A stretch of DNA of 56,349 nt from Burkholderiales bacterium (GTDB lineage Bacteria; Pseudomonadota; Gammaproteobacteria; Burkholderiales; SG8-41). Of the stretch, positions 16,327-25,351 are shown piece after piece. Position 1 is the stretch's first letter, and each line of letters starts with the position of its first letter. Where the stretch lies: the NCBI GenBank assembly GCA_020854035.1, contig JADZGE010000091.1:1-56349 (forward strand), written 5' to 3'. The translations under genes and the position numbers were made by a program. The notes beneath the pieces were generated by a model that searched no databases, had not been told where the DNA came from, and saw nothing but the letters and a program-made list of their open reading frames with translations.

Positions 16327-17736
16327 TCAGGGCCGCGGCGCCCCGGGTGCATCCCGGGGCGGCGCCGATTCGAATCCGCCCCCGAGCGCGAGGTACAGAT
16401 TCACCCGCTGGACGAGGCTTTCCGCCTGCACGCGCAGAAGTGCGGTGCGCGCCGCGTAGACGGCGAGTTGCCGCTCCTGCACCGCGCGCAGATCGCCCGA
16501 GCCGACGCGATAGCGCGTCTCCGCGTACTCCAGTGCGCGCTCGTTCTCGCGCAGTGCCTGCGAGAGCAGCGCCACGCGCCCGGCGAGCGTGAACTCGGCG
16601 GAAAGCGCATTCTCGACCTCGCCGAAAGCGCGCGCGCCGATGCGCCCGTAATCGGCGAGCGCGAGCTTCTGCTCCGCGGTGCGGATCTCCACCTGCGACT
16701 GCAGCGCTCCGCCCGTGAAGAGCGGCGCGAGCAGCGTCGCGCCGATGCCCCAGATGGGATTGCTCACGCTCTTCAGCACGAAGAGCTCGCTCGATACGCT
16801 TATGCCGCTCGCGGTGAGGGAAATCCGCGGCAGCCGCGCGGCCTTCGCCTCTTCGACGCGGTAGAAGGCAGCCGCGACCCGGCGCTCGGCCGCCACCACG
16901 TCGGGCCGGCGCTCGAGCAGCTCCGAGGGCATGCCCGCGGGCACGGGACCGGGCTTCGCGGCGAGTTGCGCGGGAACTTCGGCGGCCGTCGCCGGGTATC
17001 GCCCCGCGAGTGCTTCGAGCGAGCGGACCGCCTGCCGGTAGGCAAGGTCGAGGCTCTGCACGGCGTCACGGTAGCCCTGCAGCGCGGCCTGCGCGAGCGC
17101 GACATCGTAGCCGTTGCCGCTGCCGACCCGTTCCCGCTCCTGCGCGAGGGTCACGAGCTTTCCCGAGGCGTCCGCCATGCCTTGCGCGATCGCTTTCTGC
17201 AGCCGGGCCTCCGTCGCGAGGAACCAGCTCTTCGCGACCTGCGCCGCGATCGACTGCCGCGCGAACGCGGTGTCGAGCTCGACGGCGGCGTACTCGAGCG
17301 CCGCCGCTTCGCGCCCCGAGCGCACCCGGCCCCAGAGATCGAGCTCCCAGCTCGCGAAGAGCCCGGCGCCTTCGAGGCCGCTCGAATCCCCGCTCATCTT
17401 GCCCCCGCCGCGGGCCATGAAGGTGACCTGCGGGTAGAGCTGCGCGCCCGCGAGCTTCGCGTAACCCGCCGCCTGCTCGATGCGGGCCGCGGCGACGCGG
17501 AGATCCGGGTTGTACTGGAGCGCTTCGCGCACGAGCGCTTCGAGCGCGGGATCCCTGAACGAAGCGAGCCATCCATCCGCGACCGCCGCCGCTGCGCCGC
17601 CCGGGGCGGACCATCTCGCCGGCGGCTTGACGTTGGGCAGCGCCTCCGCGCGCAGGAGCCCCTTCTCCGGCGGCGCCTTCAGCGCGCAGCCGCCGAGCGC
17701 GACCGCGAGACCGGCAAGGAAGGATGCCGCACGCAT
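16327..17736 (-). CDS. Outer-membrane efflux channel, NodT/OprM type lipoprotein
   Basis: The protein has 469 residues. The signal ends in a lipobox (VALGGCALKAP), so it is acylated. The sequence then shows the duplicated TolC pattern of long helices: EALVREALQYNPDLRVAAARIEQA in the first repeat and VEIRTAEQKLALADYGRIG in the second. It also has the typical RPDVVAAERRVAAAFYRVEEAKAARLPRISL segment. Such proteins form the exit duct of RND- or EmrAB-type efflux systems. It is followed (upstream in transcription) by an HlyD-type adaptor gene with a 10-base gap, so the set probably works together. No inner-membrane pump gene is present beside them. Confidence 0.88.
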   Translation of the reverse strand: MRAASFLAGLAVALGGCALKAPPEKGLLRAEALPNVKPPARWSAPGGAAAAVADGWLASFRDPALEALVREALQYNPDLRVAAARIEQAAGYAKLAGAQLYPQVTFMARGGGKMSGDSSGLEGAGLFASWELDLWGRVRSGREAAALEYAAVELDTAFARQSIAAQVAKSWFLATEARLQKAIAQGMADASGKLVTLAQERERVGSGNGYDVALAQAALQGYRDAVQSLDLAYRQAVRSLEALAGRYPATAAEVPAQLAAKPGPVPAGMPSELLERRPDVVAAERRVAAAFYRVEEAKAARLPRISLTASGISVSSELFVLKSVSNPIWGIGATLLAPLFTGGALQSQVEIRTAEQKLALADYGRIGARAFGEVENALSAEFTLAGRVALLSQALRENERALEYAETRYRVGSGDLRAVQERQLAVYAARTALLRVQAESLVQRVNLYLALGGGFESAPPRDAPGAPRP

Positions 17737-17746
17737 GACCGTCGTC

Positions 17747-18970
17747 TCAGTGGAGCTTGAGGATGAGGTAGTTGACGTACGAGCCCACGCGGATGATCAC
17801 CTTGCGGATGATGTGGATCGCCTCGAGATGCTGCGTGTAGATGGCGACGTCGCCGGCTGCCCCGGCGGCGAGGAAGAGCTCCTTGTCGCGGTCCGCGATA
17901 TCGAACTTCACGCCGAACGTTCCCGGCGGCTGGTTGGCGAGACTCGTCATCGGGATCGTGCCGCTTTGCGGGAGCTGCCCCTGCCCCTGCGCCCAGATGA
18001 CCGAATCCACTCTTGCCTTGACGATCCGGCCCGGGTAGGTCTTCAGCGCGAACTCGGCCTCGTCGCCGGGGCGCACCTGGTGCAGCTCGTTCTGGCTGTA
18101 GAAGGCGACGACCTGGCCGTGCGCCTCGACCAGCGACATCACGGCATTGAACGGCACGCCGGCGACGAATGCGCCGGGTCGCAACTGGAGGTTGACGACG
18201 TAGCAGTCGCAGGGCGAACGCGTGACGGTCTGCTCGAGTTCCCAGCGGGCGTTTTCGAGCTTCGCGCGCGTCTGCGCGACCTGCGCGAACTCGCCGTTCA
18301 CCTTCGCCCCGAGCTTCTGCCGGATCTGCTGCTCCGAGGCGATCGCCTGCACTTCGGCCGCGCGCGCCTGCAACTCCGCGCTACGGGCGCTTTCGAGCTG
18401 GCTCTCCGCTTCCTTGACGCTGGTTTCGGCCTGCTCGAGGTCGAACCGGTTGCCGGCGCCGGTGACGGCGAGATCCCGGTACTGCTCGACGCGCTTGCGG
18501 GCAAGCTCCAGCGAGGCACTCGTCGCCGCCACCCGGGCGAGCGCCTGCCTGATGGCGCCGCGCGCTTCCGCGACCTTGCCGCGCGCGCCCTTCAGCGACT
18601 CCTCCAGTTCGCGCTGCGCCGCCCGGTCGTTGGCGAGCTGGGCTTCGAGGTTGTTCACCTCGAGCTGGTAGGGAGTGGGGTCGATCCTGAAGAGCACCTC
18701 TCCCTTCTTCACCAGCCGGTTGCCCTCCTCGACGGGCACCTCGATCACCCGCCCCTTGACCTGGGACACGATCGGCACGGTGTAGTTGAATACCCGCAGC
18801 TTCGAGGAGGACGGGGCGAAGATGTTGAGCAGCAGGATCAACGCCGCGAGGCCGACCACCGGGATGATCACCACGATGACCTGCGTCTTGATGTTCCACG
18901 GCAGCCACTTCAGCTTGATGAAGATGAGCCAGACGAAAAACGAGTAGATGCCGAGCAGCAGGACTTCCAT
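17747..18970 (-). CDS. HlyD-family membrane-fusion protein, YibH-like
   Basis: The protein has 407 residues. An N-terminal membrane segment pair is followed by the split lipoyl domain (VKGRVIEVPVEEGNRLVKKGEVLFRIDPTPY), a long coiled coil (about residues 95-215, rich in Glu, Ala and Arg) and the second lipoyl half with a beta barrel (VNLQLRPGAFVAGVPFNAVM). It resembles E. coli YibH/EmrA-type adaptors. The next gene upstream encodes a DUF3302 protein, and yibH-yibI shows the same pairing in E. coli, which supports the call. The transported substrate is unknown. Confidence 0.85.
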   Translation of the reverse strand: MEVLLLGIYSFFVWLIFIKLKWLPWNIKTQVIVVIIPVVGLAALILLLNIFAPSSSKLRVFNYTVPIVSQVKGRVIEVPVEEGNRLVKKGEVLFRIDPTPYQLEVNNLEAQLANDRAAQRELEESLKGARGKVAEARGAIRQALARVAATSASLELARKRVEQYRDLAVTGAGNRFDLEQAETSVKEAESQLESARSAELQARAAEVQAIASEQQIRQKLGAKVNGEFAQVAQTRAKLENARWELEQTVTRSPCDCYVVNLQLRPGAFVAGVPFNAVMSLVEAHGQVVAFYSQNELHQVRPGDEAEFALKTYPGRIVKARVDSVIWAQGQGQLPQSGTIPMTSLANQPPGTFGVKFDIADRDKELFLAAGAAGDVAIYTQHLEAIHIIRKVIIRVGSYVNYLILKLH

Positions 18971-19573
18971 CTACGCGGCTCCCCCCCCTGCCGGCGCGCC
19001 GGCCGCCGGCCGCGGGGCGCCGGCCGCTGCCTGCGTCGCCTCGGGCGCCGGGGGCGCGCTCCTCGCCAGCAACGCGGCGATCGCGTCGCGGGCGCGCATG
19101 AGCTCGAGCGAGAGCACGCGCTTCTCGGCGATCGCATCGAGCTCGCGCCTGAGATTCTCCGCTTCCTCGCGCGAGAGCTTCCCCGCCTTCGCCGCTTCCG
19201 CCATTTCGTGGAAATAGTCGTCGTGCTTGTCCGTGCCGTAGGCGAGGCGGTAGGCGACCGGCTTCGTGTAGGCGAGTATCCACGCGAGCGGCCAGAGCAA
19301 TCCGCCGAACACGAGCGAGAGCAGGCACAGCGTATTCACCGCCGACTTCTGCGGGTGGTGGCGCTTCTCCGCGACGATCTCGGGCAGGATGTGCACCAGC
19401 CAGAAGACGGTGATCGCGACGATCGGCACGAGGAAGAGGACAACGATCGCGAGGATGTCGGCCGCCTGATCGAGGAGTTCGGGCGGGAGGAAGGATGCGT
19501 GTGCCCGGGAAGCGACGACGAGCGGCGCCGCCCCCGCCATCATTCGGATCAGGATTCGTGATTGTCGCTTCAT
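18971..19573 (-). CDS. DUF3302 family inner-membrane protein, YibI-like
   Basis: The protein has about 200 residues from ATG 19573 (longer in-frame starts lack a signal at the right place). It has an N-terminal signal-like stretch and two membrane segments (ILAIVVLFLVPIVAITVFWLVHILP and LCLLSLVFGGLLWPLAWILAYTKP). A charged cytoplasmic part with a helical stretch (KLSREEAENLRRELDAIAEKRV) and a low-complexity Ala/Pro/Gly tail follow. DUF3302 proteins are the usual partner of YibH-like adaptors. The stop codon directly precedes the start of the HlyD gene. The role is unknown; assembly or stability of the adaptor is a guess. Confidence 0.75.
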   Translation of the reverse strand: MKRQSRILIRMMAGAAPLVVASRAHASFLPPELLDQAADILAIVVLFLVPIVAITVFWLVHILPEIVAEKRHHPQKSAVNTLCLLSLVFGGLLWPLAWILAYTKPVAYRLAYGTDKHDDYFHEMAEAAKAGKLSREEAENLRRELDAIAEKRVLSLELMRARDAIAALLARSAPPAPEATQAAAGAPRPAAGAPAGGGAA

Positions 19574-19818
19574 GCCCGGTCCCACCACCGGCATCGCCCC
19601 TCGCGTGCCTGCAATCTCGTGCCGCGCGCGGTGACGCCGTCTCCCTGAATGCGACGCAGCAATTCTCGCAGAATCCCGCGTCCGGGGGGCGCGTGGCAAC
19701 TCGCAATTTTACCGGGCGGCACTCCGCGCGAACGCGCCGGCGAACGAAGGAGCACGCCACGCCCTCCGGGAGTGCCCGCCCACGTGCGGAATCGTGTGAT
19801 CCGGCGCGCGGGCGGCGC

Positions 19819-20286
19819 TCAACCGACCTGGAAGATCGCCTCGACCTCGCACGCGGCGCCGCCAGGAAGGGAACTCACGCCGATGGCGGTTCGCGCGTGC
19901 CTGCCGTTTTCCCCGAAGACTTCCACGATGAAATCCGATGCGCCGTTGATGACCTGCGGGTGCTGCGCGAATTCGGGGGTGCAGTTCACGTAGCCCGTCA
20001 CCCGCACGCAGCGCACCACGCGATCGAGGTCCCCGCCGCACGCTTGATTCACCTGCGCCAGGACGTTGGCGGCGCATAACCGCGCCGCCTTCTGTCCCTC
20101 CTCCACGCCGTACTCGCGGCCGAGTTTCCCGACGAATTCGATCCTGCCCTCGCCGCGGGGCACCTGCCCGGACACGTAGAGGAGAGAGCCGACGGCAACG
20201 GCGGGAACGAAATTGCCCGCCGGGGCGGCCGGGACGGGAAGTTGAATGCCAAGGTCGATGAGGTGCTGGTGTCTTCTGCCGGACAT
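19819..20286 (-). CDS. RidA/YjgF family protein
   Basis: The protein has about 155 residues from ATG 20286, preceded by AGGAG at a good distance. It carries the RidA core (FVPAVAVGSLLYVSGQVPRGEG, then GDLDRVVRCVRVTGYVNCTPEF and RTAIGVSSLPGGAACEVEAIFQVG). The final RxxxGVxxLPxxAxVEVE strand is the family signature. RidA proteins hydrolyse reactive enamine/imine intermediates; many paralogues have other deaminase-like roles. It diverges from the GntR regulator gene across a palindrome at 20335-20353 and probably belongs to the same regulon as the cluster to its right. Confidence 0.88.
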   Translation of the reverse strand: MSGRRHQHLIDLGIQLPVPAAPAGNFVPAVAVGSLLYVSGQVPRGEGRIEFVGKLGREYGVEEGQKAARLCAANVLAQVNQACGGDLDRVVRCVRVTGYVNCTPEFAQHPQVINGASDFIVEVFGENGRHARTAIGVSSLPGGAACEVEAIFQVG

Positions 20287-20334
20287 AACGCATTCTCCTG
20301 TAAGGGGAGCATTCGAAAGCACTGAAAACTGTTG

Positions 20335-20353
20335 ACATTATTATGCATAATGT
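20335..20353. promoter_or_regulatory. Palindrome ACATTAT-N5-ATAATGT between divergent ridA-like and gntR-like genes
   Basis: Seven-base perfect arms surround a 5-base centre. The left arm overlaps TTGACA (20332-20337), a perfect -35 hexamer for rightward transcription. The site lies about 50 bases from the ATG of the RidA gene and about 40 from the regulator gene, so one bound dimer could control both directions. Autoregulation by the FadR-type GntR protein next to it is the natural guess. The site does not have the usual FadR TGGTNNNACCA consensus, so this is inference. Confidence 0.5.
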
Positions 20354-20391
20354 CTAACCTCGCTTCAATGATGAACGGAGGCCCGCCCGCC

Positions 20392-21081
20392 ATGACCAAG
20401 GCGCCCAGCGCCGCGCAGGTCGTCGACATGCTGCGCTCGCAGACGCTGGTGGGCGCCGTGCAGGGGGAGATCGAGCGCATGATCCTCGACGGGGAGCTGA
20501 AGATGGGCGAGCGCGTCAACGAGATCGCGCTCGCCACGCGGCTCAACGTGAGCCGCGGGCCGGTGCGCGAAGCCTGCCGGTCGCTCGCGCAGGCGGGCCT
20601 CATCGAATCCCAGGTCAACCGTGGTTTTTTCGTACGCAAGCTCGCGCTGAAGGAAGTGGTGGACCTCTACGACCTGCGCGCCGGTCTCATGCGCATCGCG
20701 GGCAAGCTCATAGCGAGCCGCATCACGAATGAACGCCTCGGGCGCATCCGTGCCCTGGTCGACGAGATGGACGACGCCAGGCGGCGGGACGAGGACGCGC
20801 GTTTCCGGGACCTGAACAGCGAATTCCACGCCGCGCTCGTCGAGGCGGCCGATAACCGGCGGCTCGCCGAGATCTACCAGGGCCTGGTGAAGGAGATCAG
20901 GCTCTACCGCCGCGGGCTGGTGTCCACCGGCGCGATGGAGTTGTCGAACCGCGAGCACCGATTGATCCTCGACGCCATCGTCGCGAAGGACGGGGAGCGC
21001 ACGGCGGTCGCGATGGAGGATCATATCCTTCAGGGCAAGGCGCGCTTTCTGGCGGCGGCGAGCGGGCAGATCGATGAATAG
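20392..21081 (+). CDS. GntR-family transcriptional regulator (FadR subfamily, FCD domain)
   Basis: The protein has 229 residues from ATG 20392, preceded by GGAGG. In-frame ATGs further upstream (e.g. 20368) would sit at the likely transcription start. The N-terminal winged helix is clear (ILDGELKMGERVNEIALATRLNVSRGPVREACRSLAQAGLIE, then NRGFFVRKL). The helical FCD effector domain follows (LYDLRAGLMRIAGKLIA, FRDLNSEFHAALVEAADN, REHRLILDAIVAKD), with Asp and His residues that could bind a metal and a carboxylate. It heads a plus-strand cluster including Bug receptors, so an organic-acid ligand is likely (inference). It overlaps the next gene by eight bases. Confidence 0.9.
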   Translation: MTKAPSAAQVVDMLRSQTLVGAVQGEIERMILDGELKMGERVNEIALATRLNVSRGPVREACRSLAQAGLIESQVNRGFFVRKLALKEVVDLYDLRAGLMRIAGKLIASRITNERLGRIRALVDEMDDARRRDEDARFRDLNSEFHAALVEAADNRRLAEIYQGLVKEIRLYRRGLVSTGAMELSNREHRLILDAIVAKDGERTAVAMEDHILQGKARFLAAASGQIDE

Positions 21082-21526
21082 GCCCGAACGACCGCGCGAT
21101 CCGTACGAGGCGGGCATGATCGCCACGGCCTCGCGCATCCTGCGCGAGGCGCTCGCGGCACGCTTCGTCGGCGTGCTCGACAGCCGCCGCGAGGGCCGCG
21201 GCCTCCATCTGATCCATCCCCGCACCCGGTGCATCCGGCGCCACGACGTGCACGAGGTCATCGTGACCGACGAACCGGAGGCCGCGCCGGGAGGGCCGGT
21301 GAACCGCTGCCATTACCTGGGATTCGTCGAGTTCCAGGCCGGCGGACTCCTCGTCGAAGGCGACCGCCTGAACGTCGCCGGCCGGGTCATCGGCGCAGTC
21401 GCGGGCTTCGACGAGAGCCATTTTCCCAATCACTACAACATCGTGGTGAAGGGGCCGCGCCTCGTCACCGGTATCGAGCTCGGGCAGAAGCCCGGCGACG
21501 AACTCGTATTCATTCCGCCGGATTGA
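21074..21526 (+). CDS. Conserved hypothetical protein
   Basis: The protein has 150 residues and I do not recognise the family. It begins inside the end of the regulator gene, so it is cotranscribed. It looks soluble, with no signal or membrane segment. Notable pieces are DSRREGRGLHLIHPRTRCIRRHDVHEVIVTDEP near residues 37-68, CHYLGFVEFQAGGLLVEGD near 80-98, and FDESHFPNHYNIVVKGP near 112-128. Several conserved-looking His residues could bind metal or act in catalysis. It is followed by a tautomerase gene after 14 bases. An enzyme role in the same catabolic pathway is possible but unproven. Confidence 0.7.
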   Translation: MNRPERPRDPYEAGMIATASRILREALAARFVGVLDSRREGRGLHLIHPRTRCIRRHDVHEVIVTDEPEAAPGGPVNRCHYLGFVEFQAGGLLVEGDRLNVAGRVIGAVAGFDESHFPNHYNIVVKGPRLVTGIELGQKPGDELVFIPPD

Positions 21527-21540
21527 GACAGGAGCCGCAG

Positions 21541-21738
21541 ATGCCGCGCATTCGAGTCGAATGGCTGAACACGCGCACCCCCGGACAGCGTCGCGAAATC
21601 GCGAAGCGCATCACCGACGCGTTCGTGGACGTGGTCGCGGTGCGCCCCGACCAGGTGACCGTGGTCTTCGAGGAGATCGATCCGCGCCTCCAGGCGAAGG
21701 GAGGCGTGTTCTGGGATGAACTGTTGAAGCAGCGCTGA
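21541..21738 (+). CDS. 4-oxalocrotonate tautomerase family protein
   Basis: The protein has 65 residues and begins MPRIRVEWLNTRTPGQRREIAKRI. After Met removal the N-terminal proline is the catalytic base typical of 4-oxalocrotonate tautomerases. The VRPDQVTVVFEEIDPRLQAKGG segment matches the family's second strand. The size fits the usual 60-70 residues. A strong ribosome-binding site (GACAGGAG) precedes ATG 21541. The family catalyses keto-enol isomerisation of 2-oxo acids or related hydrolytic steps; the substrate is unknown. It lies between the unknown gene and the PLP enzyme with short gaps. Confidence 0.82.
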   Translation: MPRIRVEWLNTRTPGQRREIAKRITDAFVDVVAVRPDQVTVVFEEIDPRLQAKGGVFWDELLKQR

Positions 21739-21751
21739 CAAGGAGCATGAC

Positions 21752-23272
21752 ATGAACGACATGACGCAGCTGAAGGCCGCGCCGAAACCAAAGGCGGGCG
21801 CCGGGGGCCGGTTCGAATTCAAGATCGACCTGTACCGGCATCTTTCCGAGACGCTCGGCGAGTTCTACGCGCGGACGAAGAAGATCCCGAAGGAAATCGG
21901 CATGCCCGACCGGTATCTCGGCCAGGTGGGCCTGTCGGGGACGGTGTCGGAATGTCACGCGCTCATGCGCAAGGCCGTGTCCGACGCGGTCGAGGCCGGC
22001 AACCGCAAGGTCATCAACTGCGCCAATCTCGACTTCGAACTGCGGCGGGTGGTGAAGCAGTTCTACGGCGACGATTACGACTGCGTCGCCTCGAGCACCT
22101 GCGAGGCGCTGCTCTACCTCGCCTTCGACACGCTCGCCACCCCCCCGATCGCGGGACGCGGCGACAACTACCGCACGCGCTACCTCGCTCCCCTCGAGCG
22201 CCATGCCCACCACCAGGCCGGCTACGGGCGGCCGTTCCCGCCGCGCTACAAGGACCTCTACGCCGATCGCGGCGTCACCGCCGGCGAATACGGCCAGCTC
22301 GGCAAGCGCCTCAACAATCTCGACACGATACTCGTGCCGATGGCCGGCGCGCGCTACGACTGCCACGGCATCAACTACCACCCGGTGCCCCTGCTCCTCA
22401 ACGTGGACGCCAGGGCCACGGCGGCGAGGTTCGCGGAAGAAGCGAAGAAGCACGCCGACACGCTCTCCGCCGTGAGCTTCTGCGCCTACACCAATCCCGG
22501 CTACGGCTACGGGGAGGCCGGCAAGGATGGCGTTCCGCTCCTGCACCAGGCGATGGCGGCGGTGGCGCGCGACTACAACGTTCCCTCCATCGTGGACAAC
22601 GCCGCCGGCCTGCCGTTTGCCGGGTCGGATCTGCGCCTGATCGGCGCCGACCTGATGCTCTACAGCATGGACAAGTCGGCGGGCGCGCCGACTTCCGGGC
22701 TCGCCATCGGTCGCGAGGAGATGATCGTTCCCCTCGCGCGGGCGCTGGGCGTGCAGGGACCGCGCGCCGGCGGGTTGCTCTCGCACGGCAAGGCGGCCTA
22801 CGTGACCGTCGATCCGGGCAAGGAAGCGCTGCTCGGCATGATCGCGGCGCTGCGCGTGCTCATGGACAAGCCCGATACCTTCCGCCGCGCCGCCGATACC
22901 TGGTACGACATCACGGTGGACGAATTCGGAAAACTCGACCGCCGGCTGCGCGAGGGTCTCGTCATCAACAAGGATTACAACAGCTGCGGCGTCGAGATCA
23001 ACTACGAGAACACCTGGAAGAAGGGGAAGATGGGCCTGCCGATCTTCTCGATCGAGGACATGTATTCCGGGACCTCCATGATCCAGACCGGGATGCGCAA
23101 CATGGGCGTCATCCCCTGCATTTCCTACGACGCCAACATCCGGATGTCCCCGGGCCTCGGCACCACCGACGCCGACGGGGAAATCATGGAAGAACCGGTG
23201 CGCTACGCCGTGCGCGCCCTCGCCAGGTACGTGGAGGCGCTCGCGGAGCATTCCGGTTTCTTCGATCAGTAG
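21752..23272 (+). CDS. PLP-dependent enzyme, fold type I, SelA/aminotransferase-V-like
   Basis: The protein has 506 residues. The N-terminal part is helical. The PLP domain includes CVASSTCEALLYLAFDTL (phosphate-binding region), FCAYTNPGYGYGEAG, VPSIVDNAAGLPF with the Asp that contacts the pyridine ring, and the Schiff-base lysine in LMLYSMDKSAGAPTSGLAIG. This arrangement recalls selenocysteine synthase-like and related fold-type-I enzymes, but it is longer and has its own insertions (e.g. RYLAPLERHAHHQAGYGRPF). I cannot name the reaction. Its place between a tautomerase and Bug receptors suggests breakdown of an imported amino or keto acid. ATG 21752 follows AAGGAG. Confidence 0.75.
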   Translation: MNDMTQLKAAPKPKAGAGGRFEFKIDLYRHLSETLGEFYARTKKIPKEIGMPDRYLGQVGLSGTVSECHALMRKAVSDAVEAGNRKVINCANLDFELRRVVKQFYGDDYDCVASSTCEALLYLAFDTLATPPIAGRGDNYRTRYLAPLERHAHHQAGYGRPFPPRYKDLYADRGVTAGEYGQLGKRLNNLDTILVPMAGARYDCHGINYHPVPLLLNVDARATAARFAEEAKKHADTLSAVSFCAYTNPGYGYGEAGKDGVPLLHQAMAAVARDYNVPSIVDNAAGLPFAGSDLRLIGADLMLYSMDKSAGAPTSGLAIGREEMIVPLARALGVQGPRAGGLLSHGKAAYVTVDPGKEALLGMIAALRVLMDKPDTFRRAADTWYDITVDEFGKLDRRLREGLVINKDYNSCGVEINYENTWKKGKMGLPIFSIEDMYSGTSMIQTGMRNMGVIPCISYDANIRMSPGLGTTDADGEIMEEPVRYAVRALARYVEALAEHSGFFDQ

Positions 23273-23352
23273 CGGGGATGGGCGCCGCGCCCCCACGAGT
23301 CCGCGGCGCCCCTCCGGAAAGCGTCCACGATGAGAGAGGTTCGGGAGGCGCC

Positions 23353-24348
23353 ATGCTCCGTTCGATCGCGCTGACCGGGCTCGCCGCGGCGCTCGCGCTG
23401 CTCCCGCCGGCCGCCTGCGCGCAGCGCCGCGCGGCCGGTGCGGAAGGCGCCCAGGCGTACCCGGCGCGGCCCATACGCATCATCGTCGCGTTCCCGCCGG
23501 GGAGCAGCAACGACATGCTGGCGCGCCTGGTGGGAGGGAAGCTCGCGGAACGCTACGATAGCCCGGTCGTGGTGGATAACCGCGCGGGCGCGAACGGCAT
23601 CATCGGCACCGATCTCGCGGCAAGGGCCACGCCCGACGGCTACACGCTGCTGGTGGTCTCCACTTCGCATACCATGAACGCCGCGGTGCGCACCCTGCCG
23701 TACGATCCGGTCAAGTCCTTCACCGCGGTCTCGATGCTCGCGACGGGACCGAACATGCTCGCCGCGCATCCCGCTTTCCCGGCGAGCTCGGTGAAGGAGC
23801 TGATTCCCCTCGCGAAAGCGAAACCCGGCGGGATCGGGTACGCCACCTCGGGCACCGGCGGGATCAATCATTTCGGCGGCGAGCTTCTCGCGAGAATCGC
23901 CGGCATACGGCTCCTGCATGTCCCGTTCAAAGGCGGCGCCCCGTCGCTCACCGCCGTGGTCGGCGGGCAGGTTCCGCTGATCGTCGGCACGCTGCCGCTT
24001 TGCCTGCCGCAGGTGCGGGCCGGGCGGATCAGGGCGCTCGGCGTCGGCAGCTCGCGCCGCTCCGCGCTCCTGCCCAACGTGCCGACGATCGCCGAGTCCG
24101 GCGCGCCGGGCTACGAGTTCAACGTATGGTGGGGCATGCTGGCGCCCGCCGGCACACCCCCCGGCATCGTCGCGAAGCTCGCCGGCGACGTCGGCGCGAT
24201 TCTCGGCCTGCCCGAGGCGACGCAGCGCCTGGCGCCCGAGGGCGCCGAGCCGAAGAGCGTTCCCCCGGGGGAATTTTCGCGCATCCTCGCATCCGACACG
24301 GCGAAGTGGGTGCGCATCGCGCGCGAAGCGAATATCCGCGCGGAGTGA
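23353..24348 (+). CDS. Bug-family substrate-binding protein (first of three in tandem)
   Basis: The protein has 331 residues with an N-terminal signal ending LLPPAACAQ. It then shows the Bug pattern: ARPIRIIVAFPPGSSNDMLARLV, VVVDNRAGANGIIGTDLAA, ATPDGYTLLVV, LLHVPFKGGAPSLTAVVGGQV and LPNVPTIAESGAPGYEF. These periplasmic receptors deliver carboxylates to TctAB-type permeases, which are not present nearby. The start is ATG 23353 after a GGGAGG site. Three such genes follow one another, and their sequences differ clearly, so they probably recognise different ligands. The ligand is unknown. Confidence 0.9.
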   Translation: MLRSIALTGLAAALALLPPAACAQRRAAGAEGAQAYPARPIRIIVAFPPGSSNDMLARLVGGKLAERYDSPVVVDNRAGANGIIGTDLAARATPDGYTLLVVSTSHTMNAAVRTLPYDPVKSFTAVSMLATGPNMLAAHPAFPASSVKELIPLAKAKPGGIGYATSGTGGINHFGGELLARIAGIRLLHVPFKGGAPSLTAVVGGQVPLIVGTLPLCLPQVRAGRIRALGVGSSRRSALLPNVPTIAESGAPGYEFNVWWGMLAPAGTPPGIVAKLAGDVGAILGLPEATQRLAPEGAEPKSVPPGEFSRILASDTAKWVRIAREANIRAE

Positions 24349-24353
24349 GCGCC

Positions 24354-25316
24354 GTGATCGCGCGGATGCTGGTTGCGGTGACGGTCGGCCTCCTCGCGCC
24401 GGCCGTGGGGGCGCAGTCCTACCCCGGCAAGCCGGTGCGGATCGTGGTGGGATTTCCCGCCGGCGGTCCCACCGACGTGGTGACCCGCGTGCTCGCGCAC
24501 AAGCTCGCGGAAGGCTTCGGTCAATCGGTGGTCGTCGAGAACCGCACCGGTGGCGGCGGCGTGCCCGCCGCGGAGTTCGCGGCGAAGAGCCCGCCCGACG
24601 GCTACACGCTGATGATGGGGACGCTCGGGACCCTGGTGGTGAACCGCCACCTCCATGCGAATCTGCCGTACGAGCCGCTGCGCGATTTCGCGCCGATCTC
24701 GCAGGTCGTGTCGAACACCAACTTCCTGGTGGTGCACCCGAGCGTGCCGGCGCGATCGCTGAACGAAGTCCTCGCGCTGGCGCGGCGCCAGCCCGGCAAG
24801 CTGAACTACGCGAGTTCCGGCAACGGTACGACTCCCCATCTCGCGGGGGAACTGTTCAAGATGATGGCGAAGGTGCAGATCACGCACGTGCCCTACCGGG
24901 GCGGCGCGCCGGCGCTCACCGCGCTGCTCGCCGGCGAGGTGGATGTGTCCTTCGAAAATGCGCTGGTCGCGACACCGCACGTGCGCAGCCGGCGGCTGCG
25001 CGCTCTCGCCGTGACGAGCGGGAAACGCATGTCCGCGTTGCCCGGGCTTCCGACCATGAGCGAGGCCGGACTGCCCGGGTACGAAGTGACCGGATGGTAT
25101 GGGCTGGTGGTGGCGAGCGCCGCGCCGAAAGTCGTGATGGAGCGGGTGCACGCCGAGAGCGCGAAGGCGCTGCGCCAGAAGGATGTCATCGATCAACTTG
25201 CGAATCAGGGATCCGACGCGGTCGGCAGCGCCCCTGCCGAGTTTGCCGCATTCATCCGCAGCGAGACCGAGAAATGGGGAAAAGTGATCAAGGCCGCGAA
25301 AATGCGGCTCGATTGA
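24354..25316 (+). CDS. Bug-family substrate-binding protein (second of three)
   Basis: The protein has 320 residues from GTG 24354 (ATG 24366 is an alternative; both precede a signal ending LLAPAVGAQ). The mature part has PVRIVVGFPAGGPTDVVTRV, VVVENRTGGGGVPAAEFAA, SPPDGYTLMMG, ITHVPYRGGAPALTALLAGEV and LPGLPTMSEAGLPGYEV, all family hallmarks. It begins five bases after the previous Bug gene ends, so they share an mRNA. No permease partner is visible. Its place inside a catabolic cluster with a GntR regulator suggests it feeds that pathway or acts as a sensor for it (inference). Confidence 0.9.
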   Translation: MIARMLVAVTVGLLAPAVGAQSYPGKPVRIVVGFPAGGPTDVVTRVLAHKLAEGFGQSVVVENRTGGGGVPAAEFAAKSPPDGYTLMMGTLGTLVVNRHLHANLPYEPLRDFAPISQVVSNTNFLVVHPSVPARSLNEVLALARRQPGKLNYASSGNGTTPHLAGELFKMMAKVQITHVPYRGGAPALTALLAGEVDVSFENALVATPHVRSRRLRALAVTSGKRMSALPGLPTMSEAGLPGYEVTGWYGLVVASAAPKVVMERVHAESAKALRQKDVIDQLANQGSDAVGSAPAEFAAFIRSETEKWGKVIKAAKMRLD

Positions 25317-25351
25317 CCGGCGCCGAGTGGAGCCGGAGCGCCCGCGCCGCG

